A stretch of DNA of 64,000 bases from Pyrus communis (GCF_963583255.1 NC_084811.1:19114088-19178087); one strand, 5' to 3'. Shown: positions 49,766 through 62,285, counted from the stretch's first letter. Translations and numbers: made by a program. Notes: generated by a model from the letters alone, not told the origin.

Positions 49766-50000
49766 GTGATAACTCTCACACTCTATTTAGACGATTTATC
49801 TCCCTTAAACCCTAATTCATCATTCCCATATCCTTTCATTTCAAGAAAGCAAAATGAATAAACTTAGAAGATGACGTTTCTGTGGAAGAAGTAGATGATT
49901 ATGTTTCCGTCGAAGAGAAAGAAGAATAATTTTATGTGTGGGTCATCTTGATTTGTCACCATCTTACAATTGAAGCATAGCTCTGTGGCTTTTTATTTGA

Positions 50001-50120
50001 ATTTGCATTACGTTAGGGTGCAATTTGTTTCATGTTTTCATACGGGAATTCCTAGAATTTGTTTGCATTAGGTTAGGGTGCAATTTGTTTCATGTTTTCA
50101 TATGCGAATTCCTAAAATTT
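50001..50120. repeat. 60-bp tandem duplication
   Basis: Two copies with period 60 (GCATTACGTTAGGGTGCAAT and GCATTAGGTTAGGGTGCAAT, each followed by TTTGTTTCATGTTTTCATA). The surrounding 49766-50221 shows no supported gene. Confidence 0.9.
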
Positions 50121-50221
50121 GTTGACTTTCATATGATTTTATATTTAACTTTCACGTTTTCATACTTGTTCCATGTTTTAACTTTCATGTTTTCATATTT
50201 CTGGAATTTGTTTTGAAAATA

Positions 50222-51669
50222 TAAGGGTAAATTATACAAAATTACCTCAACTATTGGTTCAACCACAGTTTCATACCCCATCTTTAAAACATTTTTATAC
50301 CATACAATATCTTACGAATTTGTTGCAATGTCATATCTTCCATTAGTTTGCTTGTCAATTCCTCCGTTAAATGCTGACGTGGCTCGAGGTGGGACCCACT
50401 CCCTATTAAAAAAAAATTAAATATTAAAAACTAAAAAAAATAAAATTATTTAATATTTTTTTTTAAATGAGGGACCCACCCCTCCAACCCATCTCCCCTT
50501 CTTCGGTTCTTCCTCATCCACCCATTTCCCAACGTTCCTTCACCACCAAAACCAGAACCCCATCGCTTCCTTCTCTTCCTCCATCTCCACCTCCACCTCC
50601 CTCCCAAGGCTTTCATCCCCCTCCCCCTCATCATCCTCCTCCTCCACCACATTCCACTCTAATCCCTACTGCTGCACCCTCACTGTCCCTAAGGATAGTG
50701 AGCCCCAAAGTGGTCACCTTCTCTTTATCCTCCTCATTTTCCTTCTTGGGCTCATCTACACGAACACCACCACTTCCGCCGCCGCCACTTCCACGAGCCT
50801 TACCAATTAGCCCTTCAAAGTAATTCCCATATATATACTCAGGGGTGTACCTGTTCTCTTCATCAAAGAGCATGATATGCCCATGCCACTCCCAAACCCG
50901 ATACTCCGAACACAATTCCTCATGAAACCCAATGCAAATGTGGTGCTCCCCGATCATGACGGCCTGACCTGAATTAGGCTTGAGGGAATCGGTCTTGCCG
51001 CTGAGAACAACTTGGACAATCTCCTTCTCGAGGTGGGATTCTTCCTTGGCGAGCTGGGTCTTGTTCTCATCGTCGTCATCATCGGAGAGATTGGTGGCGT
51101 AGAAGAGGTGTTTCTCGAGGGTTTGGGAGAGGAAGGAGTTGTTGGTAGGGGGTCAGATTTAGAGCCTGCCTATTAGGGTTTAGAGCATAAGGTTGTCGAA
51201 ATTGGTGGTGTTGGTGAAGGAGCTCATGGTGTATGGATTTGGGGTCTTCGGTGAGCTTGAAGTAGAGATCGAAGCCGCGGGAGATGTCGGAATGGAAGAA
51301 GATTGAGTGAAAGAACTAAAGAGAGTGGTCATCGAGGAGCACCAGGAGGCAGTGGTGGGTTGGGGATTTCGAGTGGATGGGGAAGAACCGAAGCAGGTGT
51401 GATGGGTTGTAGGGGTGGGTCCTCCATTTAAAAAAATTATTAAATAATTTTATTTTTTAGTTTTTAATATTTAATTAATTTTTTAATAGGGAGTGAGCTC
51501 GGTCTCAAGCCATGTCAGTATTTAACAGAGGATTTGACAAACAAACTGACGGAGGTATGACATTGCAACAAATTTGTAAGATAAGGTATGATATTGAAAT
51601 GTTTTAAAGATGGGGTATGAAACTGTGGTTGACCTAATAGTTGAGGTAATTTTGTGTAATTTACCCTAA
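50222..51669. mobile_element. DNA transposon with long inverted repeats and captured gene fragment
   Basis: The left arm (50225-50480) and the reverse complement of the right arm (51425-51666) match over about 240 bp at high identity. Shared parts include AATTACCTCAACTATT, CCACAGTTTCATACCCCATC, ATTTGTTGCAATGTCATA and ACTCCCTATTAAAAAA. TAA flanks both ends (50222-50224 and 51667-51669), which would fit a PIF/Harbinger-like 3-bp duplication. The long arms alternatively suggest a Mutator-like element whose longer duplication has decayed. No transposase lies inside; the cargo is a broken host-like coding sequence. Confidence 0.8.
50631..51227 (-). pseudogene. Captured fragment of a plant gene of unknown function
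   Basis: Read on the minus strand from the ATG at 51227 (MSSFTNTTNFDN), there is an early in-frame TAA followed by further stops. A longer open stretch follows, with an acidic run (SDDDDDENKTQLAKEES) and the motif YRVWEWHGHIMLFDEEN, then IYGNYFE and a Gly/Val-rich tail. The Trp-rich motif looks like a conserved plant protein that I cannot name with confidence. The stops and truncation show a non-functional copy carried inside the inverted-repeat element. Confidence 0.6.
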
Positions 51670-51739
51670 AAACAAAAGCAAGTATAATCATATTTGCACA
51701 TTTCTTTCTTGCCAGTAGGTAGATGAATTTGGTAGTAAC

Positions 51740-54700
51740 TCAGCATCTGCACATATGGTGGACTGTACTGGTGAATTGGCCACAAATAAGGTAATATTTG
51801 GCTTGACTACACAATTGATTTTCTTATACTCTTGTATGTTTATTCATAATGTGCAATTTTGGTACATAGTTATTCAAGAGTAGAGAAGAATTAATAAAAT
51901 GGGCTCAAGAAGTTGAGAAGGTCAATAGTTTTGTTATTGTGATGTTACGATCCGATCAAGGTGGAAAAGATAACAGGAGCCCTAGACTTAAATTGGGTTG
52001 TGAAAGGAATTGACACTATGTAAGTTGAATTCACGAAAAAGACATAAGGATGAGGATAAAAGGAATTCTGGAACTTAAAAATGTGGATGCCTGTTTCAAT
52101 TAAAGGATGAAAAGCTAGCAACTGATGATGATTGGATATTGACGGTAGTTATTGGAGTGCATAATCACACATCATCAGACCATTTAGAGGGTCATTCATT
52201 TGCTGGTAGATTATCTTTGGAGGAGACTTCGTTATTGACTGATCCGTCTAAAAGTTTGGTGCAACCAAAGGAGATTTTGACTAAACTAAACCGAAGAGAC
52301 AAACGAAATGTATATACATCAAGGACAACTTATAATGTACGTCAACATTTGAGGTTTTTGGAGAAAGATGGGAGGTCCCAAATGCAACAATTGATGAGTA
52401 AGTTATCTGAGCATAGGTACACTGAGTGGCATAGGAGTTGCCCAAAGCCTAATACTATTTTGGACTTGTTTTGGACACACCCAATTTTATAGAATTGTTA
52501 CATGCATTTCCACATATGTTGATTATGTATTGTACGTGCAAGACGAATAGGTATCGTATGCCATTGTTAGAAATTGTAGGAGTTACGTCAACTAATATGA
52601 CATTTTCTGTTGGTTTTGTATATCTTTTTGTGGAACAAGAAGATCATTACATTTGGGCTTTGAGTATATTGCAAGGACTCATGGATGGTATTGTTATGCC
52701 TGATGTTATTGTGATAGATAGAGAAATGGCTTTGATGAGGGTCATTGAGCTTATATTTGGTACAAGTAAGCATTTATTATGTAGATGACACATTAATTAG
52801 AATGTGCTAGCTAAGTTAAAAAAATTATATAAGTCCAAGGAAGATTGCAATAGATTTTTGGAGAGATAGAGTACAATGGTTGCATCTTCTACTGAAGCTG
52901 ATTTCACAAGGCAAACAAGACAACTATGCAACATAGGGGTCGGTTCAGTTCCACTCGGTTCAGTTTTTTGCCAAAACCGGAAACTGAACTGAAGTTACTG
53001 TTTGGTTTAGTTTTCCATCAGTTTTTTTTGGTTCGGTTTTTCTCGGTTCGATTTTGGTCCGGTTTGATTTATTTTTATTTTAAAGTAAGAAAATTTCAAA
53101 GTACCAAATTAGAGTGTCGAGAATAAACTGATCAGAAGATAGACTCAAATTTGGAGGTTAAAAAAAGGCCATTCATTCTGTTTGCATCTATTTGATCTCC
53201 TTTGCATCTGCTGCATGACATGAGCAAACATTGAGGGAACCATTCATGTGATTCATCATGCATATATCTAAATTACCATTTCTTTCATCTCAACTAATTC
53301 TCTCAAATATTTTTCAACCAAGTTTCTGCAACAGGTTGAGTACTTATCACTTTAACTATATATATAGTAATACCTAGTTATAATTCATATTCTATTGATT
53401 TCACTACTAATTTACTTGACTTTACACACACACACACACATACACTCAAAGGGAAATAAACATATATTGGGGAAAGGTTCTAAATTAATATGGACGAATT
53501 TCTGAACTGGCAGGTGCAAGGTTACTGTTCAATCAATCAATGATCACCTTGTGTATTCAATTCAAACACAATTAATCACAAACTAACTTTAGTTCGGTTC
53601 GGTTTCCGAACTCCAAAAATCAAAACCGAACAAAACCATTTCGGTTTCGTTTGATTTTGTACCTTTGGTTTGGTTTTTTTTTCGGTTGCGGTTTGGTTTT
53701 CGATTCCCTTTTTTTTTTTTTTCTCTTCAGTTTTTGGTTTTTTTCAACCCACCCCTAATGCAATGAGTTTAGTATGCATCAAGAGATGCTTCAATATGTG
53801 ATAGATACATTGTTGAATCCATATAAATAAGGGTTTGTTGCTGCATGGATCGATAAATTTATGCACTTTGGGAATACAACCTCAAATAGGTAAACATTTA
53901 TCACTTGTTACTTTATTTTCATTTTCTAGTGAGATTGCTAAACCTTTGATACTTTAACAGGGTGAGTCTTCACATGCCAAATTAAAAAGACATCTTGGAA
54001 GTAGTCAAGGAACATTTGAGACATCATGGGAAAATTACAACTTTGCTTGGGTTGTAGCAAATTGAAATCAAGGCTTCTTTTGAGAAAAGTTTGATAGTGG
54101 TGCATCACGATTTTAGACATTCAGATCCTAAAGGAGTACGAGTTGTCCAAAATGAATAATATTGACTTCGAGGCATGTGGCTGTATTTTATGGGACACTC
54201 ATGGATTACCATGTGCTCATGAGATTGTTAGATACATGAGAGATGGTCGATCTATTCCATTTTCGATCATTGATCCTCATTGGAGGAAACTTGACATAAG
54301 GTCTACACCTTTAAGAAATGTAGCAGAATACATCTATGATGCAGACATGGATTGTTTCATAGGTGTTGGATAGAATATGATACAACTGCAAGAATGGTCC
54401 TTAAAAGGAAACTTATGGGATTAGTATTACCACAAACTACTTCACTTGTGATTTAGTATTACCACAAACTACTTTACTTGTTGAACCATCAGTGACAACC
54501 AAGACGAGACGTAGGCCAAGTAAAAAGACAGATAAATCTACTCGTCATGATCCGTCATTGTTTGAGATTGTGGAATTGGAACAAGGAAGTTATTCACTTG
54601 GGATGGATAGTTGTACCCTTGGTGGTCTTTATCCTGAAATGAGTTCAAAACATCAAAACAAAAGAGGCGACCAAAGGAGAAGGTGCATCGCGCTCGTTTA

Positions 54701-55500
54701 GTTAAGCCAATTGAGTTAACTAATGCATTTCCAGTAGCATTGAGGCCATACACTCTTCTTGTTAAAATGTGGCAGCTCATGGACATTGTGATTTCAGAGC
54801 AATTGCATCATTGTTGGGTTATAATGAGGATGGATGGGTACAAGTGCGAAAAGATTTATTACAAGAGTTAGAGACTTACTCAAGTTGCTACTCCAAGCTA
54901 TATGGGTTGGAAAATAGGGTCCATGAGTTGAAGCATGCATTGAGATATTTTGAAACTCATGCAAACATTGATCGGTGGATGACTATGCCTGACATGGGCC
55001 ATATTATGGCATCGTGTTATGGTGTGGTACTTTCCACCTATTGAATGTACAATGTCTTACATTTTTATCTCTTAGAACAACACCTATACCCGTAGTATCA
55101 TGTAAGGAGATCGCTATCGGATTCACCAATTATCATTTTGTGTAGGTATGGACATAAGGATTTATTGTTGGAAATTTTTGCAGGTGATCTTATGAGGATT
55201 GAATGCATTTACTTTAAGTTTAAGTTGTAAATTTCTTGTAGTCTAGTTTAATTAAGTTGTACTTTTATGCAGGTGATCTTATAAGGATTGAATGCATTTA
55301 CTTTAAGTTTAAGTTGTAAAGTTCTTGAAATCAGGTCATCCAATTCCATATATAGCAACAAATTGGGAAAGATACTCTGAATCATGGTGTTTAGAATGGG
55401 CTATTCCGTACATTGCTTGTATACAATAGTTCAAATCCATTCTAGAGTCTACGGTCATAACTAGAGAGATTGTGGAGCTTGACAAAAATTGAAGTTGGTG
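51740..55500 (+). pseudogene. Degenerate MULE transposase with SWIM and OTU-like regions
   Basis: The pieces in order match the MULE/FAR1-like transposase architecture. An N-terminal region is at 51870-52490 (REELIKWAQEV-like; GVHNHTSSDHLEGHSF; GRSQMQQLMSKL). A one-base frameshift near 52480 leads into the catalytic region at 52471-52788, where the usual first Asp of the DCTYKTN-type motif is Tyr (YCTCKTNRYRM) and DVIVIDREMALM is kept. Stops follow at 52786 and beyond. After an inserted element, the coding resumes at 53758, with a probable intron at 53890-53960. A SWIM zinc finger is at 54143-54373 (CGCILWDTHGLPCAHE), and an OTU-protease-like segment is at 54770-55044 (GHCDFRAIASLLGY, WMTMPDMGHIMASCY). 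The tail ends near 55490. Many stops and frameshifts make it non-functional. Confidence 0.85.
52934..53757. mobile_element. hAT-like non-autonomous insertion inside the MULE
   Basis: The ends are TAGGGGTCGG and the reverse complement of CCACCCCTA. The flanking 8-mers ATGCAACA (52926-52933) and ATGCAATG (53758-53765) agree at six of eight bases. The interior is rich in CGGTTCGGTTT-like runs. MULE coding similarity stops at its left edge and resumes at its right edge, which confirms an insertion. Confidence 0.75.
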
Positions 55501-55942
55501 TAGTGCTTGTTCTAAACTTTTAATTTTTTCTTTTTTGATTGGTCTACTATAAGACTTTTTTTTTTTTTTGCAATTTAAGCTTCAAGATGTTTTCTTTAAT
55601 TCATATTAGGTATATGGAAAAAATTATGTGATGTAAATTTTTTTTCTTAATATGTCGGAGAACTCATTGGTAACCCAAGCTTTGTAGGTTTAAAAATTCT
55701 TCAATAAAACCCAAAACTTCCATTAATGGATTTTCAGAAAGCATTTCCATCATCATCTAGCATAATCCCACTTATATGCGTTCCTTGCAAAAGCTTCCCA
55801 GTTGAAGCCGTTTCTATCATCATCTGGCATAACCCTGGGGGTTCGGGCTTGAGAAATGGTTTACTTGAGTTAGCTCCTCCATTTTCAATCTCGACCAAAT
55901 GTGTACATTAGGCTAAAGATTGGAAGACCCAGTTGTTTGTTT

Positions 55943-55977
<35 letters not shown>

Positions 55978-57894
55978 CCTTTTAGAAGAGAGTAATATTA
56001 TTTGTTTATGTTCTTTTTTAAGAGACAAGTTTATAATTATATATATATATATATATATCAAGAGTTATTTTAGGAATAATAGTGGGTGGGGAAATAACAT
56101 TTTAATTTTTTTAACTTTTTATAGTTGGTGTAAATATAACGTGTGTGGAGAAATAAGATAACGGGATGGGTCTAGCAGCTTTCTATTGAAACACTGTTAA
56201 AAATACTTAAGAGGTAGATTAGGTATTAAAAACAGTACAAGATGAGTCATCATGTTAAAATCTGACGTGGAAGCTTAATCACCGGACTAAACTCATTAAT
56301 CAAACAGAATTGGACTAAACCCATTAATCCATTAATCAAATTGGATTCATATCAAATTGTCGGTCAACATAACTTAGAGGTACCTTACAGAACTATAGTA
56401 GTATACATGACAAGAAAGTAAACCTAAACACAAACATAGTAGTATCCAATAGAGGCCTATCAAATTTTCTCTTAAACTAACTTAGAGGTGTTTTACATGG
56501 AAGACTTCTTAGGTTTAGGTCTCTATAAATATAGCTTATAATTTAGTATACAGTTAAATTGTAGTTCTTATATTATCGCTGTTTAGACAATCATTTTTAT
56601 ACGTTTTCCAGTTAATTAAATAATATTCATAATTTCATTGTCTGTTGTGCATTGTCTGATTTTCGTCTGCATCGACATGTAAAGCAGAAACCCATGGTGT
56701 GGTGCATTGTCTCGCACAATTTGGGTTGCCAATGAAGAGTGTGAGTTGAGATAGTTCAACAAGTCTCTTGACATGATTCTGGATCTCCTCATAGAAGATA
56801 GTCATTTTATGTAATATTAAGTGCGGGATCCTTTTTCCTTGTTCGTCCACATTGAAATTACAATCCATCCCCTTTTGTAGTATTAATAAATATTATACGT
56901 CTTTCACGGAAGCTAATGATATTTAAATATTTACTGCAGAAGATGAGATACAATCAAAACCCTGTTTAATCATTTTTTAGCCAATAATTACTGCAGAAGA
57001 TATTCATACCAAAAATATAACTGTGGCAGATTATAACCATTTTAGTGGGTTTAAACTTTAATTAGCTAAGATCTCTCTCGTCTCTCTCACTACTTTGGAT
57101 TCTTCTTGGTGATAATATATATGGAGTTCCTAATTTGTACATCTCCAGCATAGGTAGCACCGGCATCCAACTCAGCGGCCCCACTAAGGGAGACGAATTT
57201 ATGCTTTTCCAGATGCTGTTGTCATGCGAGCATGTTACTGCTCCACCAGATCAACGACTTTCCTCACCACTTCCATCAATCATTCCTTGTTTAATAACTA
57301 ATCAGATTTTTAGCAAAATATTGGAAAATAAAGGAATCGAATTCAACACCTATAGTCACGGTTGCAAAGACAAACGCTCTTTCACTACTTAAGTTACGAA
57401 GAGCAATCAACATCAATGTACATCACAACATAGTAATATATTACTACAACATAGTTCTTCAACCACATCTTCGAGGTAAGTATTAATCTATTTATATGTT
57501 CATTTGATTTATTTTATTCAAATCATGGGAGTGAAAGGTTTGAACTATTATTTTTATCAAGGGAAGTTTTGAACTATTGTTGTATTGTTACGAATGGTAA
57601 TGCTTACCAACTTTCTGCGTTTCTTCTGTGTTTTTTTTTCCTCATTATTTCTAAGTAGTGGATAATTCTGCAAATTAAAGTCTTTATTTTAAACTCAGTG
57701 AATCTCAAGTTAAAATCCTCTCTATTTTTTTAGTGTAGTTTAAAATAATAGTATCGCTTTTAATTAAAAAGAAAGGAATTAAAGTATGGTCATCCCTACC
57801 AAGGACTTTTAATAATGTGTCACACTGTTCATCAGAGTAAAGGAAAAGACAAAGGTTATGCGAATTGTCAAAGTCAAATGTAGTGTTATGAATC
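55501..57894. other. Intergenic DNA, no gene recognised
   Basis: AT-rich, with a long poly-T run at about 55943-55973 and an (AT)n run at 56038-56058. Short open stretches near 55726-55911 and 57135-57392 have no recognisable domain. Confidence 0.45.
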
Positions 57895-57905
57895 CAGGTC
57901 AAGCA

Positions 57906-58136
57906 CAAACCATGTCAAGTGACTTAGTAGTAAGGGTGCGGACTGTAATTCTGTAATAAACAGAAAGATGTGGAAGGTTTTGGGTTCGATACTCTGAGTT
58001 GGTGAGTTTGCTTGATCCTAACCATTGGCAAGGTGAAATTCCCCATAGTCATTCTGAACTTGGAAGGAATGGATAATCATAGCTTACAACTAGTTGTCCT
58101 TCTTTTCTTAAAAAAATAAAAAATAAAAAATAAATA
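57906..58136 (+). mobile_element. tRNA-derived SINE with 11-bp target duplication
   Basis: CAGGTCAAGCA occurs immediately on both sides (57895-57905 and 58137-58147). The body has a box-A-like TGACTTAGTAGTAAGG, a box-B-like GGGTTCGATACTC, and a tail of AAAAAATAAAAAATAAA type. It is homologous to the minus-strand copy at 35877-36085. Confidence 0.88.
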
Positions 58137-58458
58137 CAGGTCAAGCATTCCAAGTCCGACCTCAACCGTATTCAATTTCACACTGAGTTGCTATTCATAC
58201 CTGTAATCATTTATTTATTTATTTTGACAAATAATAAAAACTACTTGTCAAATTTTTGTCAATATTAAGCTATTCATATTTCAGACACATGAATTTTCCA
58301 ATGAAGTAAGAAATTTCAGAAAAACCAATCTCTGGACTTCTTGATCGAGTCATCTCCCAAAACATTTTCCCTATAAGCCTTTCTTTTCACCAAAATTATT
58401 TGTTAAAAAAAGAAGTTAGATTCATATCAGAAAACTTGAATTTTGTAAAGAGAAAAGA

Positions 58459-61400
58459 ATGGATGATAAGGAGCTTGAAGTTGCAGCTGATTTTGGTTCC
58501 AACCAAATGCCTGAGAAATTGTCAATGACCACCATTGACGCACCTTCTGTTTTGCAAAACCAGAACGGCAGAAGCCAAGGAGAGGGAGCACAAGAGCTGC
58601 TGCAGCTACACAAGAAGAAGAAGAAGAAACTGAAAAAATTGACATCGATCAAGCTCTCCAAATCACCAAGTTTGAAGCCGTCTCGAAGAAGATCCAATCA
58701 CCATGTATCCTCCACTGATGATTCTTGTGATACAAGTACAGAAAACCTACAGGCAAGTTTGTTAAATTCTTGATCTTTTATATTTTTCTTAAAACGATAA
58801 TATATAGCAAGGGAAATAAAAGATTAGGCGAGCGGAACTACACACACGTTGAATTTTTAATGCTTTTGCTTAACAATTAAAATAGCTGGAAATTGAAGAT
58901 TGCCCTTCTTTTTGTTTATTTTCCTTTTTTGGTTTGTATGTAGAATTCAGCAAGAACATTAACGAGGCGGTCTAGTTTTAAGCCTGCAAAGAATCTGACG
59001 AGAATTTCCAGTTTAAAATTTAGAAACCCCTTGATGAGGAAGTGCTCGGGAGGAACCCAAATGAATAATATTGATCTCAAGAAATCAAGAATGTCTAAGC
59101 CTGCAGATTCTGCCATCTCATCCACTGATGCAGATTCATCATCACCTACTTGTTCCAGTAGCAGTACTAGTATTGAGTCTAGGAAAAGAGCAGTTTGGTC
59201 AAAGCCGAATTCGAAAACTTCTCCTGGTCAGTGTTCACCCTTGAATTTTGCAACAAAATCCAACAAGTATTGCAGCAGGAACCACTCTGAAATCATTCAA
59301 GTTCCGGAATTGAGAGTTCAAAGACCTACATGTTCTTCGGCACTCAAAGGTTCCAAGTTGCCTGAAATTCGGGATCCTGAGGCAGAGGGGACTGAATGTG
59401 AGGGGGGTTCGGCCACCAGGGTTTGTCCATTCACTTACTGCTCACTTCATGGTCATCGCAATGCCAATGTACCCCCACTCAAGCGCCTGATTTCGATAAG
59501 GAGGCGCATGTTGAGGGCTCAGAGAGGCGTAGCACGGGCAACTCAACCATTGGAGAGAGTGAAAAGGTCTGGCAAAAATAAGGATGATCAGACAAATCAC
59601 ATGGGCTGCAATGGAAATGGCGCAGTTCATGAAACAAATGCTATGGTGTCACTCCCTGCACAGGATGGTTTAAGTCCGGAATTTTGTTGCATCGCTACAA
59701 ATTTGGAGTCCACCAAAACAGACTGGAATGAAGAGAAATTCGCAGTGTCTGATCACAATGAAGGTTCTCTATCCACTTGCACAGATGAAATGAGCATTAA
59801 TGATCCTACATTGATTGGAAAAAATATGGAGGTCGATGATTGTGCAACTGTCAAACTACCAGATAATTCTGAAAGACCAACCCCTCATGATGTTGTGGAA
59901 TCCACAAGGGACAATGAAAAAAAGGAAGTCTCTTCTGCTTCTCATAGTCCAGCTTCGAAGGAACAAATTGCAGATAATGAGAACCAAAAAAGATGTGCGC
60001 AAGCAAAGGAGAAACATACCCGAATGTGGCAGTTGATGTACAAGCACGCAGCAAAAGGTATCACTCCAAATGTTGAAAACAAGCTCCCTCTTGATGGATC
60101 AGACAAGGAAGAGAAACCAAAAGATACCAACATCACGTGCGACACAGACAATTTATGTTTCACAGAAACAGACGAGCATACAGTTTCTGTCAATCACAGA
60201 GCAGGAGATGAAACTGCTGAGATATGTTGCCATGATGCCATTCAGCTGGTGCAAGAAGCATTTGATAGCATTCTTCTCCCGGAAATTCAGGACTGCTCAT
60301 ATGATGATCACTCATCTACTAGTGGCGCCAGCTCAGAATTGGAAGCAGTAGAACAGACAATAGATGAGGGTGGGGAGCAGAGCACCTCAACCACCAGTCA
60401 TTTGTCTGAGACTAGTACGGCACAAAATCGAGAAGAGAAAACTATGTCAGAAGTGGGAGTTAAGACGGACAAGAAAACACCCAAGAGCTGGAGCAGTCTT
60501 AAAAAATTCATTCTCCTCAAGAGATTTGTCAAGGCAGTTGAAAAGGTGAGGAACCTCAATTACCCGAAGCGAGAGTACCTGCCTTTGCACCCTGATTCAG
60601 AAGCAGAAAAAATCAATCTAAGACAGCAGAAGACAGAAGAGAGAAAGAATGCCGAGGAGTGGATGCTTGATTATGCACTTCAACAGGTTATATCTAAACT
60701 ACCTCAGCCTCAACAAAAAAGAGTAGCACTGCTGGTAGAAGCGTTTGAAACAGTTCTCCCGTTTTCAGAAGTTAAGGGCAGCCAGAGGTCCAACGAAACA
60801 GATTCCACTAAATCAGATCTTCAAGTCTGCAATGGTTTGCCAGTTCAAAGTTCTGTTCATCAAGGTAAAGGGAGTGACTCGGAATCTTCTGCCGAAATCT
60901 TGCTTGGGAATGTGTCGTGTCCTGAGAAAAGTTTAAATGAGTCTCCCGATCAAGTCAGTGATTTTCAAATGCAAGAGCAGCGAAGTCAAGTGAATTTTCC
61001 TAAGCTTCGAGAGTCGAGTATAGTCCACTGTTCCATTCAAACCGAAAGGGATATTACTGTTCCTGAGGCCACTGGTGAAGCTCAGAAGGAGAATCAAATT
61101 GTTTCTGTAAATGCTTGTGATCGGGATGAGAAAGTCATTGACTTTACCAGTATTTCTTCATTAGAAATCAAAGATCCCAAGTTATGTGACAAAACCTCCT
61201 TGGAGCAAGATGAACATGGTAGCCCCAGTTGTAAAGGTCTGGTAAATGAAGTGGTTCAAGAAGCCTCCAAAGAAGTTACTTTGATCGCAAGTTTGGAACT
61301 TAGCAACATTGGTTCCATGGTGGAAAATATCGAATCTGACACCAATAAGTTAATTACCGAAACTGATGAACAGTCAAATTCATCTGAGGACCAAATCACT

Positions 61401-62285
61401 GAAAGTCACGAGGACTCAACAGCAGATAACACGGTGATTTCTTTAGCTTCCATAGGATCAACTGAGGAGCAAATGGCAGCAAGAGAAGAGGTGAGAGAAC
61501 ATGAAGCCCGGTTAGAAAAGAAGAAATATACAAACTTATGGTTCTTAGTATATAAGCATATGGCATCAACTATCGATCGAAAAGATGGAGATGAACCACT
61601 TGAAGGAGCTAAAGAGGAACAAGTAGACGACGCCAACAGATTGCCTGAAATAGATCAAGAGAAAAGTGACTACGCAGACAACAAAAAGGTTGAACTCCGC
61701 CATATTGAAGCTATCAAGCTGCAGGTCGAGAAAGCAATTGATGAAATTGTTCTTCCAGAGAACCAGGATGAATCAGAAGATGATAAATCAAGCACTAGAG
61801 ACTCATGCCCAGAGCAGGAACCTCCAAAAAATAAAGTTGTCGTAGAAGGGAAATCTTTCATCTCGAAATCCACCAACTTCGCCAAGTATGATAATGCTAC
61901 CATTCAAGAAGAAGAAAATCCAGTCGCAAAGGTGGAAGACAAACCTGCCAAGAAAATGTCGAAGAACTGGAGCAATCTGAAAAAAATGATTCTTCTCAAC
62001 AGATTTATCAAGGCATTGGAAAAGGTAAAGAAGTTCAGCCCACGAGGGCCACGATATCTGCCCTTCGAACCTGACCCTGAAGCAGAGAAGGTTCATTTAA
62101 AGCATCTAAACATGGACGACAGGAAGACTTCCGAGGAATGGATGCTTGATTATGCCCTTCAACAGGCTGTTTCCAGATTAACTCCAGCCCGGAAAAGAAA
62201 AGTATCACTGCTTGTAGAGGCTTTCGAAACAGTCATTCCAAGTAATGGAATTCCAAACCCATTCAAGCCACAAGTTGCTCACTGA
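58459..62285 (+). CDS. PICBP: PICBP-like calmodulin-binding protein (1211 aa, 2 exons)
   Basis: Plant protein of the pathogen-induced calmodulin-binding family. Exon 1 is 58459-58752 and exon 2 is 58944-62285, phase 0. The intron as drawn uses a GC donor (CAG|GCAAGT) and acceptor TATGTAG. A GT-AG alternative (58756/58951) also keeps the frame, giving a protein that differs by about one residue. The N-terminus is Lys/Ser-rich; a conserved VCPFTYCSLHGH motif lies near residue 255. Two calmodulin-binding domains (about 611-703 and 1104-1197) start with KSWSSLKKFILLKRFVKAVEK and KNWSNLKKMILLNRFIKALEK, and each ends in LLVEAFETV. Each is preceded by a MYKH/VYKH block and an ILLPE/IVLPE motif, so a unit of about 240 residues is duplicated. 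Arabidopsis PICBP is longer; the ortholog call is tentative, the family call is firm. Confidence 0.88.

Noticed and set aside
50467..50823. Proline-rich plus-strand peptide
   Set aside because: Antisense of the captured gene fragment and low-complexity CT-rich DNA; no domain.
57135..57392. 85-codon open stretch starting near TTGTACATCT
   Set aside because: No ATG in frame at its start and no recognisable family; not supported as a gene.
57906..58136. tRNA gene (box A and box B motifs)
   Set aside because: Not a foldable tRNA; the A-tail and target duplication identify a SINE.
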